Below the pieces are notes generated by a model. It worked only from the letters and a program-made list of their open reading frames with translations. It was not told the DNA's origin and searched no databases. Of a DNA stretch of 64,000 nucleotides, positions 22,715-34,150 are shown in pieces. This DNA is from Girardinichthys multiradiatus (taxonomy: Eukaryota > Chordata > Actinopteri > Cyprinodontiformes > Goodeidae), in assembly GCF_021462225.1 (NCBI RefSeq), contig NC_061800.1, forward strand, positions 10,077,002 through 10,141,001, given 5' to 3'. Positions within the stretch are counted from its first letter, which is position 1. Each line of letters opens with the position of its first letter. Position numbers and translations under genes: made by a program.

Positions 22715-22790
22715 GATGGGTTGTACTGGAATTCTAATTTCCCCTCGGGGATCAATAAAGTATCTTTGAATTGAATTGAATTTGAATTGA
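22715..22790 (+). mobile_element. Retroposon copy 2, 3' tail
   Basis: GATGGGTTGTACTGGAATTC continues the sequence broken at 15675 and ends AATAAAGTATCTTTGAATTG with GAATT repeats. The equivalent uninterrupted sequence is on the minus strand at 4846-4930. Confidence 0.8.
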
Positions 22791-22879
22791 ATTGAAATCA
22801 CAATGTATGATTTTTTTATATTTTATTTGTGTGTTACTTGTGCAAATAAGTATTTGAACACCTGTGAAAATCAAAGTTA

Positions 22880-24484
22880 ATATTTGGTACAATAGCCTTT
22901 GTTTGCAATTATTGAGGTCAACGTTTCCTATAGTATTTCACCAGTTTTGCACGAACTGCAGCAGGGAATTTGGCCCATTCCTCCACACAGATCTTCTCCA
23001 GATCAGCCAGGTTTCTGGGCTGTCGCTGAGAAACACGGAGTTTCAGCTCCCTCCAAAGATTTTCTATAAGGTTTAGGTCTGGAGACTGGCTACGCCACTC
23101 TAGAACCTTGATATGCTTCTTACGGAGCCACTCCTTGGTTATCCTGACTGTGTGCTTCGGGTCATTGTCATGTTGGAAGACCCATCTTCAATGCTCTAAC
23201 TGAGGGATGGAGGTGTTTCCCCAAAATCTTGCAATACATGGCCCCTGTCATCCTCTTCTTAATACATTGCAGTCGTCCTGTCCCATGTGCAGAAAAACAC
23301 CCCCAAAGCATAATGCTTCCACCCCCATGCTTCACAGTAGGGATGGTGTTTTTGGGATGGTACTCATCATTCTTCGTCCTCCAAACACAGCGAGTAGAAT
23401 TAAGACCAAAAAGTTCTATTTTGGTCTCATCTGACCACAGAATTTTCTCCCATGACTCCTCATGATCATCCAAATGGTCATGGGCAAACTTAAGACGGGC
23501 CTGGACGTGTGCTGATTTAAGCTGGGGAACCTTCCGTGCCATGCATAACTTTAAACTATGACGTCTTAGTGTATTACCCACAGTAACCTTGGAAACAGTG
23601 GTGCCAGCTCTCTTCAGGTGTCAGAGTTAGACACACTGATAAACTCAGAGAAGGTATGAATGAAGACACAAGTGAGTCAAAGTTATCTTTGGCTGGCCAG
23701 GGAGAGACAGTTCGCTGCTATACAGTGGCTTCTCTCAGAGGAGCTGCACAATGAGCCTGCCTTTTATTGAAGAAAGGAATAAAAACAGACATGTTTCAGC
23801 ATCGTGGGTGTGACCACACACAGATTCACAAATGCAAGTTCTACTGACTAAAACTGATTCTATCCAGATACTGATACAGCACACACGTCCACATCTGGCA
23901 CTCAAGGACATGAAGATTGGCTGGGGTGCGAACAGACTGCTTCCCAGAACTCCCACACACACACACACACACACACACGCACAGTTCCTGCTCAGTCTGC
24001 ATAGCAACCACCCACATGCAACTCTAAGACAAGATGACAATTCTGTTGATAGTTCATAAAACACTCAAGATAAATATGAAAAGTATTCAAAACACTTCTA
24101 TCAAAGTTCACCAAACTAAATCAATTAAAATTTATTTCAATGATAAATCATTTAGGATAAAGAACCTTTTTTAAACTAAGCAATGATCATTTATGTACAA
24201 ATCTTCCAACATCAGGTCATTGACCAGCTCCTCCCTGTAGTTCTGGGCTGATTCCTCACCTTTCTTAGGATCATTGATACGCCACGAGGTGAGATCTTGC
24301 ATGGAGCCCCAGTCTGAGGGAGATTGACAGTCATGTTTAGCTTCTTCCATTTTTTAATAATTGCTCCAACAGTTTATCTTTTTTCACTAAGCTGCTTGGC
24401 AATTGCTCCGTAGCCCTTTCCAGCCTTGTGGAGGTTTACAATTTTGTCTCTGGTGTCTTTGGACAGCTTTTTGGTCTTAGCCAT
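22880..24484 (-). pseudogene. Tc1-like transposase pseudogene, split
   Basis: ATG at 24484 is in the expected place (MAKTKKL-type start). The readable core is 23168-23581: [12 protein letters not shown] (first Asp) and [19 protein letters not shown]. The frame is broken by short deletions, such as one near 23180 and one near 22918, and by the solo LTR at 23619-24211. It belongs to a different Tc1 family from the three copies at 6064, 36891 and 57933. Confidence 0.8.
23619..24211 (-). mobile_element. Solo LTR in the Tc1 transposase
   Basis: 593 bp from TGTCAGAG to CTTCCAACA, flanked by the 5-bp duplication TCAGG (23614-23618 and 24212-24216). Minus-strand TGTTGGA start resembles the LTR start at 22709, and a minus-strand AATAAA lies at about 23762-23767. 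It holds a (CA)n run (about 23954-23979). No internal retroviral sequence remains. Confidence 0.8.
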
Positions 24485-24852
24485 GTTAGTAGTTAGAGTC
24501 TAACAGATTGTGTGGCGTGGACAGGTGTCTTTATGCAGCTAACGACATCAAACAGGTGCTTTTAATTTAGAATAATAAGTGGAGTGGAGGTGGACTTTTT
24601 AGAGGCGGACTAACAGGTCTTTGAGGGCCAGAATTTTTGCTGATTGGCAGGTGTTCAAATACTTATTTGCAGCAGTAACACACAAATAAATTATTAAAAA
24701 ATCATACATTGTGATTTCCAGATTTTTGTTTTTTAGATTGTCTCTCACAGTCGACATGCATCTAAGATGAAAATTTCAGGCCCCTCCATGATTTCTAAGT
24801 GGGAGAACTTGCAAAGTCATAGGTTGTTCAAATACTTATTTTCCTCACTGTA

Positions 24853-26170
24853 TGCAGGATGTCATCTTTGGTTGACTGTAGGTGTGCTGAGCCATGACCG
24901 TCAAACTTGAACGTCATCACCCTGATCTGCAGCAGCTGCTATATAAGGACGGATAATCCTCCTGCACAGTGTCAGATTGTTGTGTAACCCTGTGTTACCC
25001 TGCCTACCCGACCCGCACCAGTCCGAACCTGAACCCAGCGCCCCCCAACCTGGCTGATTTCGATTCCCCGGCTTTGACCTTCCAACTGTCTGACCCTGAG
25101 AACCTAGACCTTCCTGCCTGTTACTGTCAGGATCTGCCATTTTGGGTTTTTGTTAGTTTGCTTCTCTGAGCTATTCTTCCTGGATTCTTGTGTTCATGTG
25201 TTTGTTTACATTTTCTTGTAGATCTGTTTTCCCTTGGTTTTCTTATTTAGTCTAGTTTTTGTTCAGTTCCTCATGTCCCTGCCTTTCCTCTGCTCATTAG
25301 TTTTATTAGACATATTCCCCTCAGTCTCCCCACAGCCTGTTCCACACCTGTGTCATGTTTCCCCTGATTACCTGTCTCCCTGTTTCATTGGTTCATACTC
25401 CATGTCCCTCAGTATATTAGCTTCCTGGTTTTCATTGTTCCTCACTGGTTCCTCATTTTAACTACCCTTGTTGACTCTTGTTGAGCTGAAGAAATGAAAG
25501 GGCAGCTATTGTCGTTCTGGGCCTCGAGACTGGTGATCCCTCCACCCAGTACCGGCCCGAGACGCTACACTCCCTCTCCTTCCACCCAGCATAAGTCCAC
25601 AGTCTGGCATACAGCTCCCTTCTCATCATCGGAGCCTGTGTTGGGCCCCGCACACTTCCTCTGTCCAGTGTGGAACAGATCTTCCTGCCCGCCGTCTGAC
25701 TCCGAGCTTCTTGTTTGCTCTTCCTTCTGCCGAAGACGCCGTCAGGACACTGTTTCTCCTGTTGTGGAGATTCGGACAGGCTCCTCCATATCCTTCCCGG
25801 AGGGTCTGGCCAACACTCCTTCCCCTTGCCTGGTGTCCCCGACTTCGCTTCCTGGTTCCCAGCCTTGCCCCAGTGATCACCCAGTGCCCCCTAGTGGCTC
25901 CCAGTGGACGAATAAAGCATCCTCTGCTCTCTCCGTGCAGCTTGGAGCTGCTGTACAAATTGTTTCTCGTTCCCAACGTAAATCTGCCGCCCCTTCATGG
26001 ATTCAGTCCTGTATCCTGTCCTCTAAGCTCCACGGCAGACCTCCTGACCGAGGGTCCTCTATTCTGCTTAGCAGACCGCAAGCTCCTTTGTCGCCAGCCT
26101 CCTGACAACCAGCTCCTCCGTCACCGGCCTCCTGATCGCCTGATCCTTTGTCGCTGACATCTTGAACCTT
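24853..26170 (+). repeat. Unclassified repeat block (LTR-like features)
   Basis: A TATATAAGG motif at about 24940 and the start TGTCAGGATCTGCC at 25126 resemble fish LTR ends. The sequence is C/T-rich with long open frames on both strands (25494-26105) that have no recognisable motifs. A related-looking C/T-rich block is at 48216-48620. No target duplication found. Confidence 0.3.
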
Positions 26171-27949
26171 TAGTCAGTGTGGACTCTCGTTTTCGCCCTA
26201 GTGAGGTTGCATGGAGTCTGCAACCAGGTGATGTCGTTCTGATACAGAAAGAGCCCGGATCCACCACTGATACTTCATCTAAAAAATGCATCAACCTTAG
26301 AGGACATCTGGCACTTTCTGTCTCAGTCTCACTTCATAATCTCAGTAAACTTCTTATTTTTTACATTTATGATAACTTTTTTTGTACATGTCTTCTCACT
26401 TTACAATGTCAGAGAATATCTTAGTTTTAAAATCATAAATTTTTGCTTTAATGATGGAAAATATCCATTTCTTCTTGCAAATTTACAACCTTTCAACATC
26501 ACAGATAAAAATTATTTATGGTGGAAATGCAGACCTCCGTGGCAACTTTCATTTTTTCCTTTAATCTACCTTGGCCCTAATAGTCATAGATCACCTCTAA
26601 AAATATGTTATTTTTCACAAGTCCAGAAAATTCTCCAAATTATTGCATATTCTGTCTGTATGTTTATGTTCAACAATGTTGCAACATTTGTGTTATTTTT
26701 AAGGGCAGCTTAGGATCCTAAATTAACCATAATACATTGTAACTTGATGCCTAAATCAGCTTTAACCTTGTAGACAGCACTGTTGCAAAGAGTTTATGAG
26801 ATAATTTACATTAAACTTTAAGAAAACATTAAAAACTGAGAAGGTGATACAAAAACAAAGCTGATGTCATTGCAAATTTCTACATTTGCGCATTCATCAG
26901 CGATTTGTTGTCGTACGTTGCAATTTCAGACGTTTTACATGAATGCTCACATATCCAGAGTTATGGACCCTGGATTGATCTAGTAACCATCTTGATAAAA
27001 CCACTTAAGCACAGTTTTCAATGTGAAGTTGGATCTCTGTAAGAAAACCTGGATAGGTTGAACTTACTCTGATGTATAAGCATTTGGAGTCTGTGCAGTT
27101 TAGAGCAATGTTACTCCACATCTACCTGTTACGAAATACAACGTAACCAACATTCTATTTTGTATAAGCTTCGTCCTATAAGGTTCTCGCTAGTGGGTTA
27201 AAGGTGAAGAAGGCTCACTGTTTTCGTCCAAACCACAAGTATAAATATGAGCTAAGCAAGAATAGCTCCAAAAATCCAGCGTTCCGCATGCATAATTACG
27301 GGCTCAGAAGCATCCTTTACCACAGAGAGGACAATAATCTCTGTTTAGGGCAGTGGCTGAGATGACAGACCTGCTGCGAATGGTGATGACGAAGTTACAA
27401 TATGTGACCGCCTAACAATGAGCAGAGCAGTTCAACAACTTCTCAGACAGAGGAGGAAACCAATCAGCTTTTGAATCATGACTTTTGACACAGCGCAACA
27501 ACCCCTGCGCACTGTGAGCGCAATAGCAACAGTAAATGATGGCCTATCTATGGGTAACTCCTGATTGTCCTATGATTGCTCCACAGCAGCTGCCATGGGC
27601 TGCCCGACAGCTGTTGCTGCAAATTCGTAAACCACGGACCACCGCTGTGCTCGGGGAATTACTGAAAGCTGTTTCTCACGTACCCAATCTTGGGGCCGTG
27701 CTGCGGGATCAGCAGGACAGGAGGGAAAGAGGAGAGACAGTGTAAAGGTACATTTGTGGCCAGGGATTACTTGTAATGGTTGATCCTACTGTGGGTTCAG
27801 TGAGAACCACAGTGTGTTCTTCCATGTCTTGAAGAGATCCAATGCTGCTCTTTTGAATCTGCTCCAGATTTTTAGAATTGCACCGCTCTTCTTATTCTGA
27901 TTATTTCTTTTTAACAACACAAATTCCTCTTCTGGTGGATAAAATTAAT
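26171..27949. other. Region without recognised genes
   Basis: AT-rich to 27000. At 27536-27745 a 69-codon frame (PQQLPWAARQLLLQIRKP) is not identified; it may be 5' sequence of the LINE that follows. Confidence 0.3.
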
Positions 27950-29800
27950 ATTTTTTGGACGACTATCCTCTCCAGTGTTGGATACTGTGCAGCTAGAAGA
28001 ACACTTGCTGATACTTTTTTACTTTAAAGATTTGTTATGATGCGTTACCATGGTGGCAAAAGGACAAAGGAGGCGTTGTGGATGCAGAGCAGGAGCAAAG
28101 AGAAGAGAGAGGAGGAAGTTCAAACCATCTCTTTCATTGATCATGATGGGCAATGTGAGATCGTTGGGAAACAAGTTGAATGAACTCCAAGCCCTACAAA
28201 GGACCCAGCCAGCATATGGGGAATGTAGCATTAAGTGTTTCACTGAGACATGGCGGCAGGATCATATACCTGACTCCAGCGTCTCTCTGCCAGGTTTTCT
28301 GACCATACGAGCAGAGATTTAAAGAGGAGTGGCAAACATAAAGGAGGTGGACTAGCAGTACTTGTGAACAACAGATGGTGTCATCCAGGGCATGTTACTG
28401 TGAAGTGTTGTCTGTGCAGTCCAGTATTGAGCTGTTAACAGTAAGTTTTCGTCAACACTGCATGTGATGTCATCAGCTCAGTTGTTGCTAATCTACATTT
28501 CTGGTGATTTTAACCATGCTTCACTCTCTGCTACACTTCCAACGTTTCAACAGTTTGTCTGCTGCTCCAGCAGAGAGTTGGAATTGAAGATACAACACAT
28601 ACCTGCTTCAATAAACCCACTGTCATCTGGACAAAGCCAGCAGCACTGTAAGAATCATGTTCTTTGATTTCTCCAGTGCATTTAACACAATTCAACCTGA
28701 TTTGCTTTGTCAGAAACTCCGGGAGACTTAGGTGGAGGCCTCAACAATCTCCTGGATCAAAGACTATCTGACAAACAGACCACAGTTTGTGAGACTAAAG
28801 GATTGTGTGTCCAACCAGGTAGTCAGGAGCACAGGAACACCACAGGTGACTGTACTCTTACCATTACATTTCACTCTGTATACCTCAGACTTCCACTACA
28901 TCTGCATCTGCAGATGTCATCTGCAGAAATACTTGGATGATTCTGCAGTTGTGGGGTGGATCTGAGATGGACAAGAAGCTGAGTACAGGAAGGTGGTGGA
29001 CCGCTTTGTGGCATGGTGTGGAAACAATCATCTCATTTTGAACGTGACTAAAACAAAGGAGATGATTGTAGATTTTAAGAGAAATATGTTAGGAATAACC
29101 TTTAATATTACTCATGACTGTTTTTCCCATTTATACCATAGTGAAATAAAGTATAAGTTCTAATGTTTCCCTTTTGTTAGAATAGGATAAGAATGCTCAT
29201 CGACACACAATACAGTACAAGGATAAATGGCCAAAGGTCTGTCATGAATGACCTGAGGCCGGGGCACTGGGTTTGATGGTGGAGCAGCCGGTAACTGGTT
29301 TGATTAGAAAGCCACGGCACACTTAGATTAGGGATGGACACTGGCTACTTCACAACCTACCAGATAGACACCAGAAAGGTGACACATAGTCTACTGTTAA
29401 TCACTGAGGGAGGGCACATCCATTGCATTGGAGTGCCATATAATAAAACTACGCGTGACCTTCTTTCGGGGCTCTTCGTCAACCTTTAACAGACTGCGAT
29501 AGTCCGAGATGGGAGCCTGAGCGCCGATCTCTGTAATCATTCCTCTGTCTAATTTAGATTAAAGGAGCTGAAAGTTAGAAACTGTTTGAGAGTCGTTCAT
29601 TTAAGAGTCAGTGTTAGATAGAGTGTGTGATCGCTTCTGGGGACCAAGGACCGGAGAAACTCCGAGACGTTTGACCGCCAACAGGGTGCGGTAGCTTGGA
29701 CAAGCAGGAATAGGTCAAAAACTATTTCCATCATGGGAGAAGAAGTAGAGGTGGTGGCGGAGTATAAATACCTCAATCATGAGAGACTCCATTTTAGGAA
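27950..29800 (+). pseudogene. Rex1/L2-like LINE, degraded copy
   Basis: 28050-28322 reads as the start of an AP-endonuclease domain (NVRSLGNKLNELQALQRTQP, CFTETW). Remnants of reverse transcriptase follow at 28650-29080, with FFDFSSAFNTIQ and KYLDDSAVVG (the DD catalytic pair replaces the usual ADD context) and LNVTKTKEMIVDF. An LTR (29087-29706) interrupts the RT, which resumes with IMGEEVEVV at about 29733. Frameshifts and stops are many. Same family as the minus-strand copy at 49182-50760. Confidence 0.75.
29087..29706 (+). mobile_element. LTR insertion in the LINE
   Basis: Starts TGTTAGGAATAACC and ends GGACAAGCA; flanks GAAATA and GGAATA could be a 6-bp target duplication with one change. 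A TATAATAAAA box lies at about 29440. Another possible end is CCAACA at 29683. Boundaries are uncertain, but the interruption of the LINE is clear. Confidence 0.5.
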
Positions 29801-30414
29801 AAGGAATGATAATTTTAGTTACCTGTAGCTTTTCTAAAACATTTTTTTCATCTTAGAGCAAATGTTATTGAGAGACTTATTGAAACAGTTATTCTGTAAC
29901 TGAACTCCCAGTCAACATCACCCTCGGCCTTCTGATTCAATTTCCTGACCAAGTGTGTGACACAGGGCAATAAAGTAATTAGAACTCTCTCAACCCCCCG
30001 CTCCAAAAGAGTCAATACATAGGTTCATGAACAGGTGAGACCCCCAGGGCCTGATGTATATCAAAGTTCGCTGGTTTCTCATTGCTAATACGTGCTTCTA
30101 AAAGGAAATTCTTGTTTTTTGATTTTGGTAAAGTTTACAGAGACAGCTTTCCCATGTCAGAGCTCACTGAGTTATGTCCACAAGAAACAGTGCAATGAAT
30201 AGCTAATATGATAATTGGACCTCTTTTTTGCATTTCAGTGTGTTGGCAATAAAAACAGGTTTAGTTTCACAGTAGTCACAGAGCAGAGACATCAGAGTTG
30301 CCTACATCCTCATCAGCGTCGAGTCACTGAAAAATACTAGTAGAACTCCAGTTTAAACTTGTTACATTGAAAATACCAGTACTGACAAGAAAAAAATGTT
30401 GGTACATATTTCAG
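29801..30414. other. No recognised gene
   Basis: AT-rich sequence between the LINE and the spliced gene. Could hold upstream exons or the left Polinton end, neither of which I can identify. Confidence 0.3.
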
Positions 30415-31102
30415 GAAACGAAGAAATTTCTGCATCTGCTAATGATTCTCAGAAGTACAATGCCATCTTTAGAAGTAAGTATTCATCTTTAAGAAATCAT
30501 TAAATGCATGTGAATGTTCTCTAATATTGTTTATATTTATATATATATATATATATATATTGTTTCTTTGTCTTAGAACCCACCACTGATGACCTTGAGG
30601 ATTTCATCTTGACACAATCGGAATATGGTAAGTAATGTTAAATGCAACAATATTTTATAGTTAACGAATAGATCAGCTAACATTGAACAAATTTATAGAT
30701 TTGATGAGAGAGGTAAACCCGAATGATCAAGTTGGAGGGGTCAGCGGCTAGAATCGACCTTCCCCCCAACAATCAAAGTTGAGAAGGCGGATTATCTCCA
30801 AAAAAGAAAACCTGACAACATCTGAACTTTCTTCTAACAAAGAATTAAAATCTGAATCGTTAAATACGCCTCCGCAAATTATCATCATTTCCCCTGAAAA
30901 CACACCGGATAAGTTACCATCTGCTCCAGGGCCAGAAAGTAAGCCCTAAAAAACTATTTGTTTTCTTTGAGAGTGAATGTGTATTAATCCTCAGATAAAA
31001 ACTGTTTACAGATTCGACGGAGAATGCTCTGGAAGAAACAGCAGCACCAGCTGATTTGATCAAGCAAACTAAAGAGCAGCAAGGTGGGTGAAAATAAATA
31101 AA

Positions 31103-31147
<45 letters not shown>

Positions 31148-31331
31148 TTTAAGCATAGTTCAATAAAATATCATATAAATCTGTTTACAGATACACCCAA
31201 AGATGCGACACTGAAGCCGCCCACTAGAAGGTCGGTTTTCAAAGATCAAGGCAGCGTTTCACACAAGCGCATCAGTCCAGTGCAACAAGAAGCGAAATCT
31301 GGAGGTTTTATCGCACAGTCCTGTCCCCGGA
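30415..31331 (+). pseudogene. Spliced low-complexity gene, five exons, one nonsense
   Basis: Five blocks, each with AG acceptor and GT donor: 30415-30474, 30577-30627, 30699-30938, 31012-31083, 31191-31331. All lengths are multiples of three and all junctions are phase 1, so one frame runs through: Ser/Pro/Glu/Lys-rich, with NTPPQIIIISPENTPDKLPS in exon 3 and KPPTRRSVF in exon 5. A single TAG in exon 3 (about 30750) interrupts it. No start or end exon found. It is directly upstream of Polinton polymerase B on the same strand. Family unknown; a disordered nuclear or virion-associated protein is one guess. Whether it belongs to the Polinton or is a host gene is open. Confidence 0.5.
31109..31142. 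repeat. (TA)n microsatellite
   Basis: Pure TA run inside a predicted intron. A similar run is at 30537-30560. Confidence 0.9.
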
Positions 31332-32052
31332 GTAAGTTATAGTATTTCAAAACTCGTTTATACACCTACAAGTAATAAAATTATAGGAGTTCACTTCCCC
31401 CCTTAAAAAAACTTGTTTATTTTAAAACTATTATTATCATTTATTTATGAGCGCTGTGCTGCGTAACTTTATTTAATCGAGGTGAACCCTGCCAAAAGGC
31501 AGGTGGCAAAACTGTGTTCAAACAGTTTTTGGGGGAAATTTGTGCAAAGAAGTGATCTGTCTCAGACCACAGTCATCACTAACCCTGATGAATTTTTCAG
31601 CTTCATGTTCTCGAGTAAATATAGAGTTAACTACTTTAATTTTTTCAACCCTGAAATGTGTGTAGTGCAGTGGAATTTCAGTAAACGTGTCACCTCTCCA
31701 CCAAGCAAGGCAAACAATGTGTTTATTGCAGCATTCACCACCGCTTATGCACGTTTAAAACTTCTCAGCAGCATGGAGCAATTGCAGGACAGATTGATTT
31801 ATATTGACACAGACAGTTTGATTTATGTGACAAAAAGTGGTGAAACTCTTTTGGAGCTTGGAAATTATCTGGGTGATCTTACTGACGAGTTAGATGGTGA
31901 CAGCATTTCAGAGTTTGCATCAACAGGACCCAAGAGTTATGCATACCAAACAAAAAACCATAAAAAAAGTAGTGATACGTGCTAAAGGCATCACTCAGAT
32001 GCTTGAATGCAGCAAGAGGGTCAATTTGGACAGCATCAAAGGGCTGGTTGAG

Positions 32053-33927
32053 TATGGAAGCAAATCGTTAACATATTTAAAATGAAAAAGCATTTTCAGA
32101 AATGCTTTTTCATTTTAAGAATGTGGCTGCATTGTTTGACTCATAAATGAAATTAGTTATCAATAATCCTATTTGCATTTAAATTTTCTTCTTCAAGACT
32201 GCTCATTCTTTCACTTAATTAAAATGAAAAAGAAAAAGACATTTGAGATTTATTTTTCAAAATGTACGCCAGCATATAGATACCAAAATTCAATTTGAAA
32301 TGTAAAATTTGAAAATGAAAAAGCATTTCCAGAAATTCTTTTTCATTTTAAGAATGTGGCTGCGTTATTTGACCCATAAATAAAATTTGTAATCAATCAT
32401 CCTATTTGCATTTGCATTTTCTTCTTCATGACTGCACATTTTATGCCACAATCAAAAAGAAAACAAAGCAGACATTGCTTTTTCGTTTTCGTGGTCTGCC
32501 CGCAAAGTACTGCCCAGAACTCGAAAACGAAAAAGCATTCCGAGCTGCGGGCGCAGCAGAGTGACGTCAGCAGCCGCTCTTCCTCAGCTCCCTGCTGACC
32601 GAGCTACCCATCTTGTTCGGTGGGAGGCGTTGTGCACATCTGCATTGCATTACATTGCAAACGTGCCGAGAAATTGATTGAATTGCAGCAGGACCGAGCT
32701 CAATTTGTGGCAGTGGCAGGCAGAACTGGTAGTTCCGGTGGCAGGCTGTGGCATCCTTGTGGCAGCCTTATGGCCTGGGAGATCCAGCGTGTTTTTAAGC
32801 ATTTATTAATATTTTTCTGTGAGTGACAATTCAGAATAGCCGCTCATGCTCTATAATAAACCGGCTGTTTGTGCAATAAATCTTCGTCATCCTTTCAACA
32901 CGTCACACATACACATAGTGCTATTTATTTTCCATGTCAAGTAAATACAATCACCTTATGTTATGGGTCTAAAGCTGTTTATTAAATAATAATCAATAAT
33001 GAAATCATTATGTAAAGGTAACAGGCTATAACAATAATGACAACCCATTTGCCGATAATCAGCATCAGCTTCTACAAAAACAGTGGCAACCGCATTGGCA
33101 AGTTTTACGGCCGGTGTGGCACCTTCTGGCATCCCGTGCCACCGTGCGGCAGGCTGTAGCAGTTCCGGTGGCAGCTTCGGTGGCAGGCTGTGGCAGTTCC
33201 ACAGCCTGCCACCGAAGCTGCCACCGGAACTGTGGAGCTGTGGCGGAACTACCAGTTCTGCCTGCCACTGCCACAAATTGAGCTCGGTCCTGCTGCAATT
33301 CAATCAATTTCTCGGCATGTTTGCAATGTAATGCAATGCAGACGTGCACAGCGCCCCCTACCGAACAAGATGGGTAGCTCGGTCAGCAGGGAGCTGAGGA
33401 AGAGCGGCTGCTGACGTCACTCTTCTGCACCCGCAGCTCGGAATGCTTTTTCGTTTTCGAGTTCTGGGCAGTACTTTGCGGGCAGACCACGAAAACGAAA
33501 AAGCAATGTCTGCTTTGTTTTCTTTTTGATTATGGCATAAAATGTGCAGTCATGAAGAAGAAAATGCAAATGCACATAGGATGATTGATTACTAATTTTA
33601 TTTATGGGTCAAACAATGCAGTCACATTCTTAAAATGAAAAAGCATTTCTGGAAATGCTTTTTCATTTTCAAATTTTACATTTCAAATTGAATTTTGGTA
33701 TTTATTTGCTGGGGTACATTTTGAAAAATAAATCTCAAATGTCTTTTTCTTTTTCATTTTAATTAAATGAAAGAATGAGCTGTCTTGAAGAAGAAAATTA
33801 AAATGCAAATAGGATGATTGATTACTAATTTCATTTATGAGTCAAACAATGCAGCCACATTCTTAAAATGAAAAAGCATTTCTAAAATGCTTTTTCATTT
33901 GAAACATGGTAACGATTTGCTTCCATA
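32053..33927. mobile_element. Fold-back element with about 690-bp inverted repeats
   Basis: Left arm 32053-32744 and right arm 33245-33927 are inverted copies beginning TATGGAAGCAAATCGTTA. GTTGAG flanks both sides (32047-32052 and 33928-33933), a 6-bp target duplication. The arms contain smaller palindromes (AAAATGAAAAAGCATTT with its complement) several times, and a central hairpin is at 33162-33230. There is no recognisable transposase. Superfamily unknown. Removing the element joins the two halves of the polymerase gene. Confidence 0.88.
33162..33230. repeat. Perfect 32-bp hairpin in the fold-back core
   Basis: 33162-33193 is the exact reverse complement of 33199-33230 with a 5-base loop CAGTT. 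Confidence 0.9.
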
Positions 33928-34150
33928 GTTGAGGGCTACTTACAGGGGTTAAGTGAGGGTGTCATTGAAATTCCTCAGCACACGATCAGGAGGGATAAAA
34001 AGAGATTCCGTTTGACAAACGCAACATTTCTTAAAAGGTTTCGATTGGTCTATGATAAGAGACATCTTTTTTCTGACGGGACAACTCTGCCTTTTGGTTA
34101 TTAGAGCTTAAGAAGAAGAAAAAATAAATAATAATAAAAAAAAAAGTTCC

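Larger units (their letters stand above)
14291..24850 (-). mobile_element. Tc1-like transposon split by nested insertions
   Basis: The left end CAGTGAGGAA (14291, preceded by TA at 14289-14290) and right end TTTTCCTCACTG (24850, followed by TA) are inverted copies of one Tc1 family. The left repeat resumes at about 14349 after an AT-rich interruption, runs to about 14463, and continues at 22791 with AAATCACAATG. Everything from about 14464 to 22790 is therefore a later insertion. The transposase pseudogene is at 22880-24484 and is itself split by a solo LTR (23619-24211). Removing the insertions would leave about 1.6 kb, normal for Tc1. Confidence 0.85.
31470..34104 (+). pseudogene. Polinton DNA polymerase B, C-terminal part
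   Basis: Protein-primed family B polymerase remnant. 31470-31985 reads EVNPAKRQVAKL, NSFWGKF (Kx3NSxYG-type motif B region) and LIYIDTDSLIY, the DTDS catalytic motif C. At a run of seven A (about 31965) the frame shifts and continues to 32052. The fold-back element splits the gene at 32053-33927; the C-terminus resumes at 33934 and ends at TAG 34102-34104. The exonuclease and most of the TPR domains are missing upstream, so about 250 codons remain. Confidence 0.88.

Noticed and set aside
25494..26157. Overlapping open frames of 148-203 codons as a gene
   Set aside because: Low-complexity Pro/Ser-rich translation in several frames and no splice or start context; more likely unclassified repeat.
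32956..33414. GC-rich open frames in the fold-back core
   Set aside because: They occur on both strands because of hairpins and have no protein-like features.
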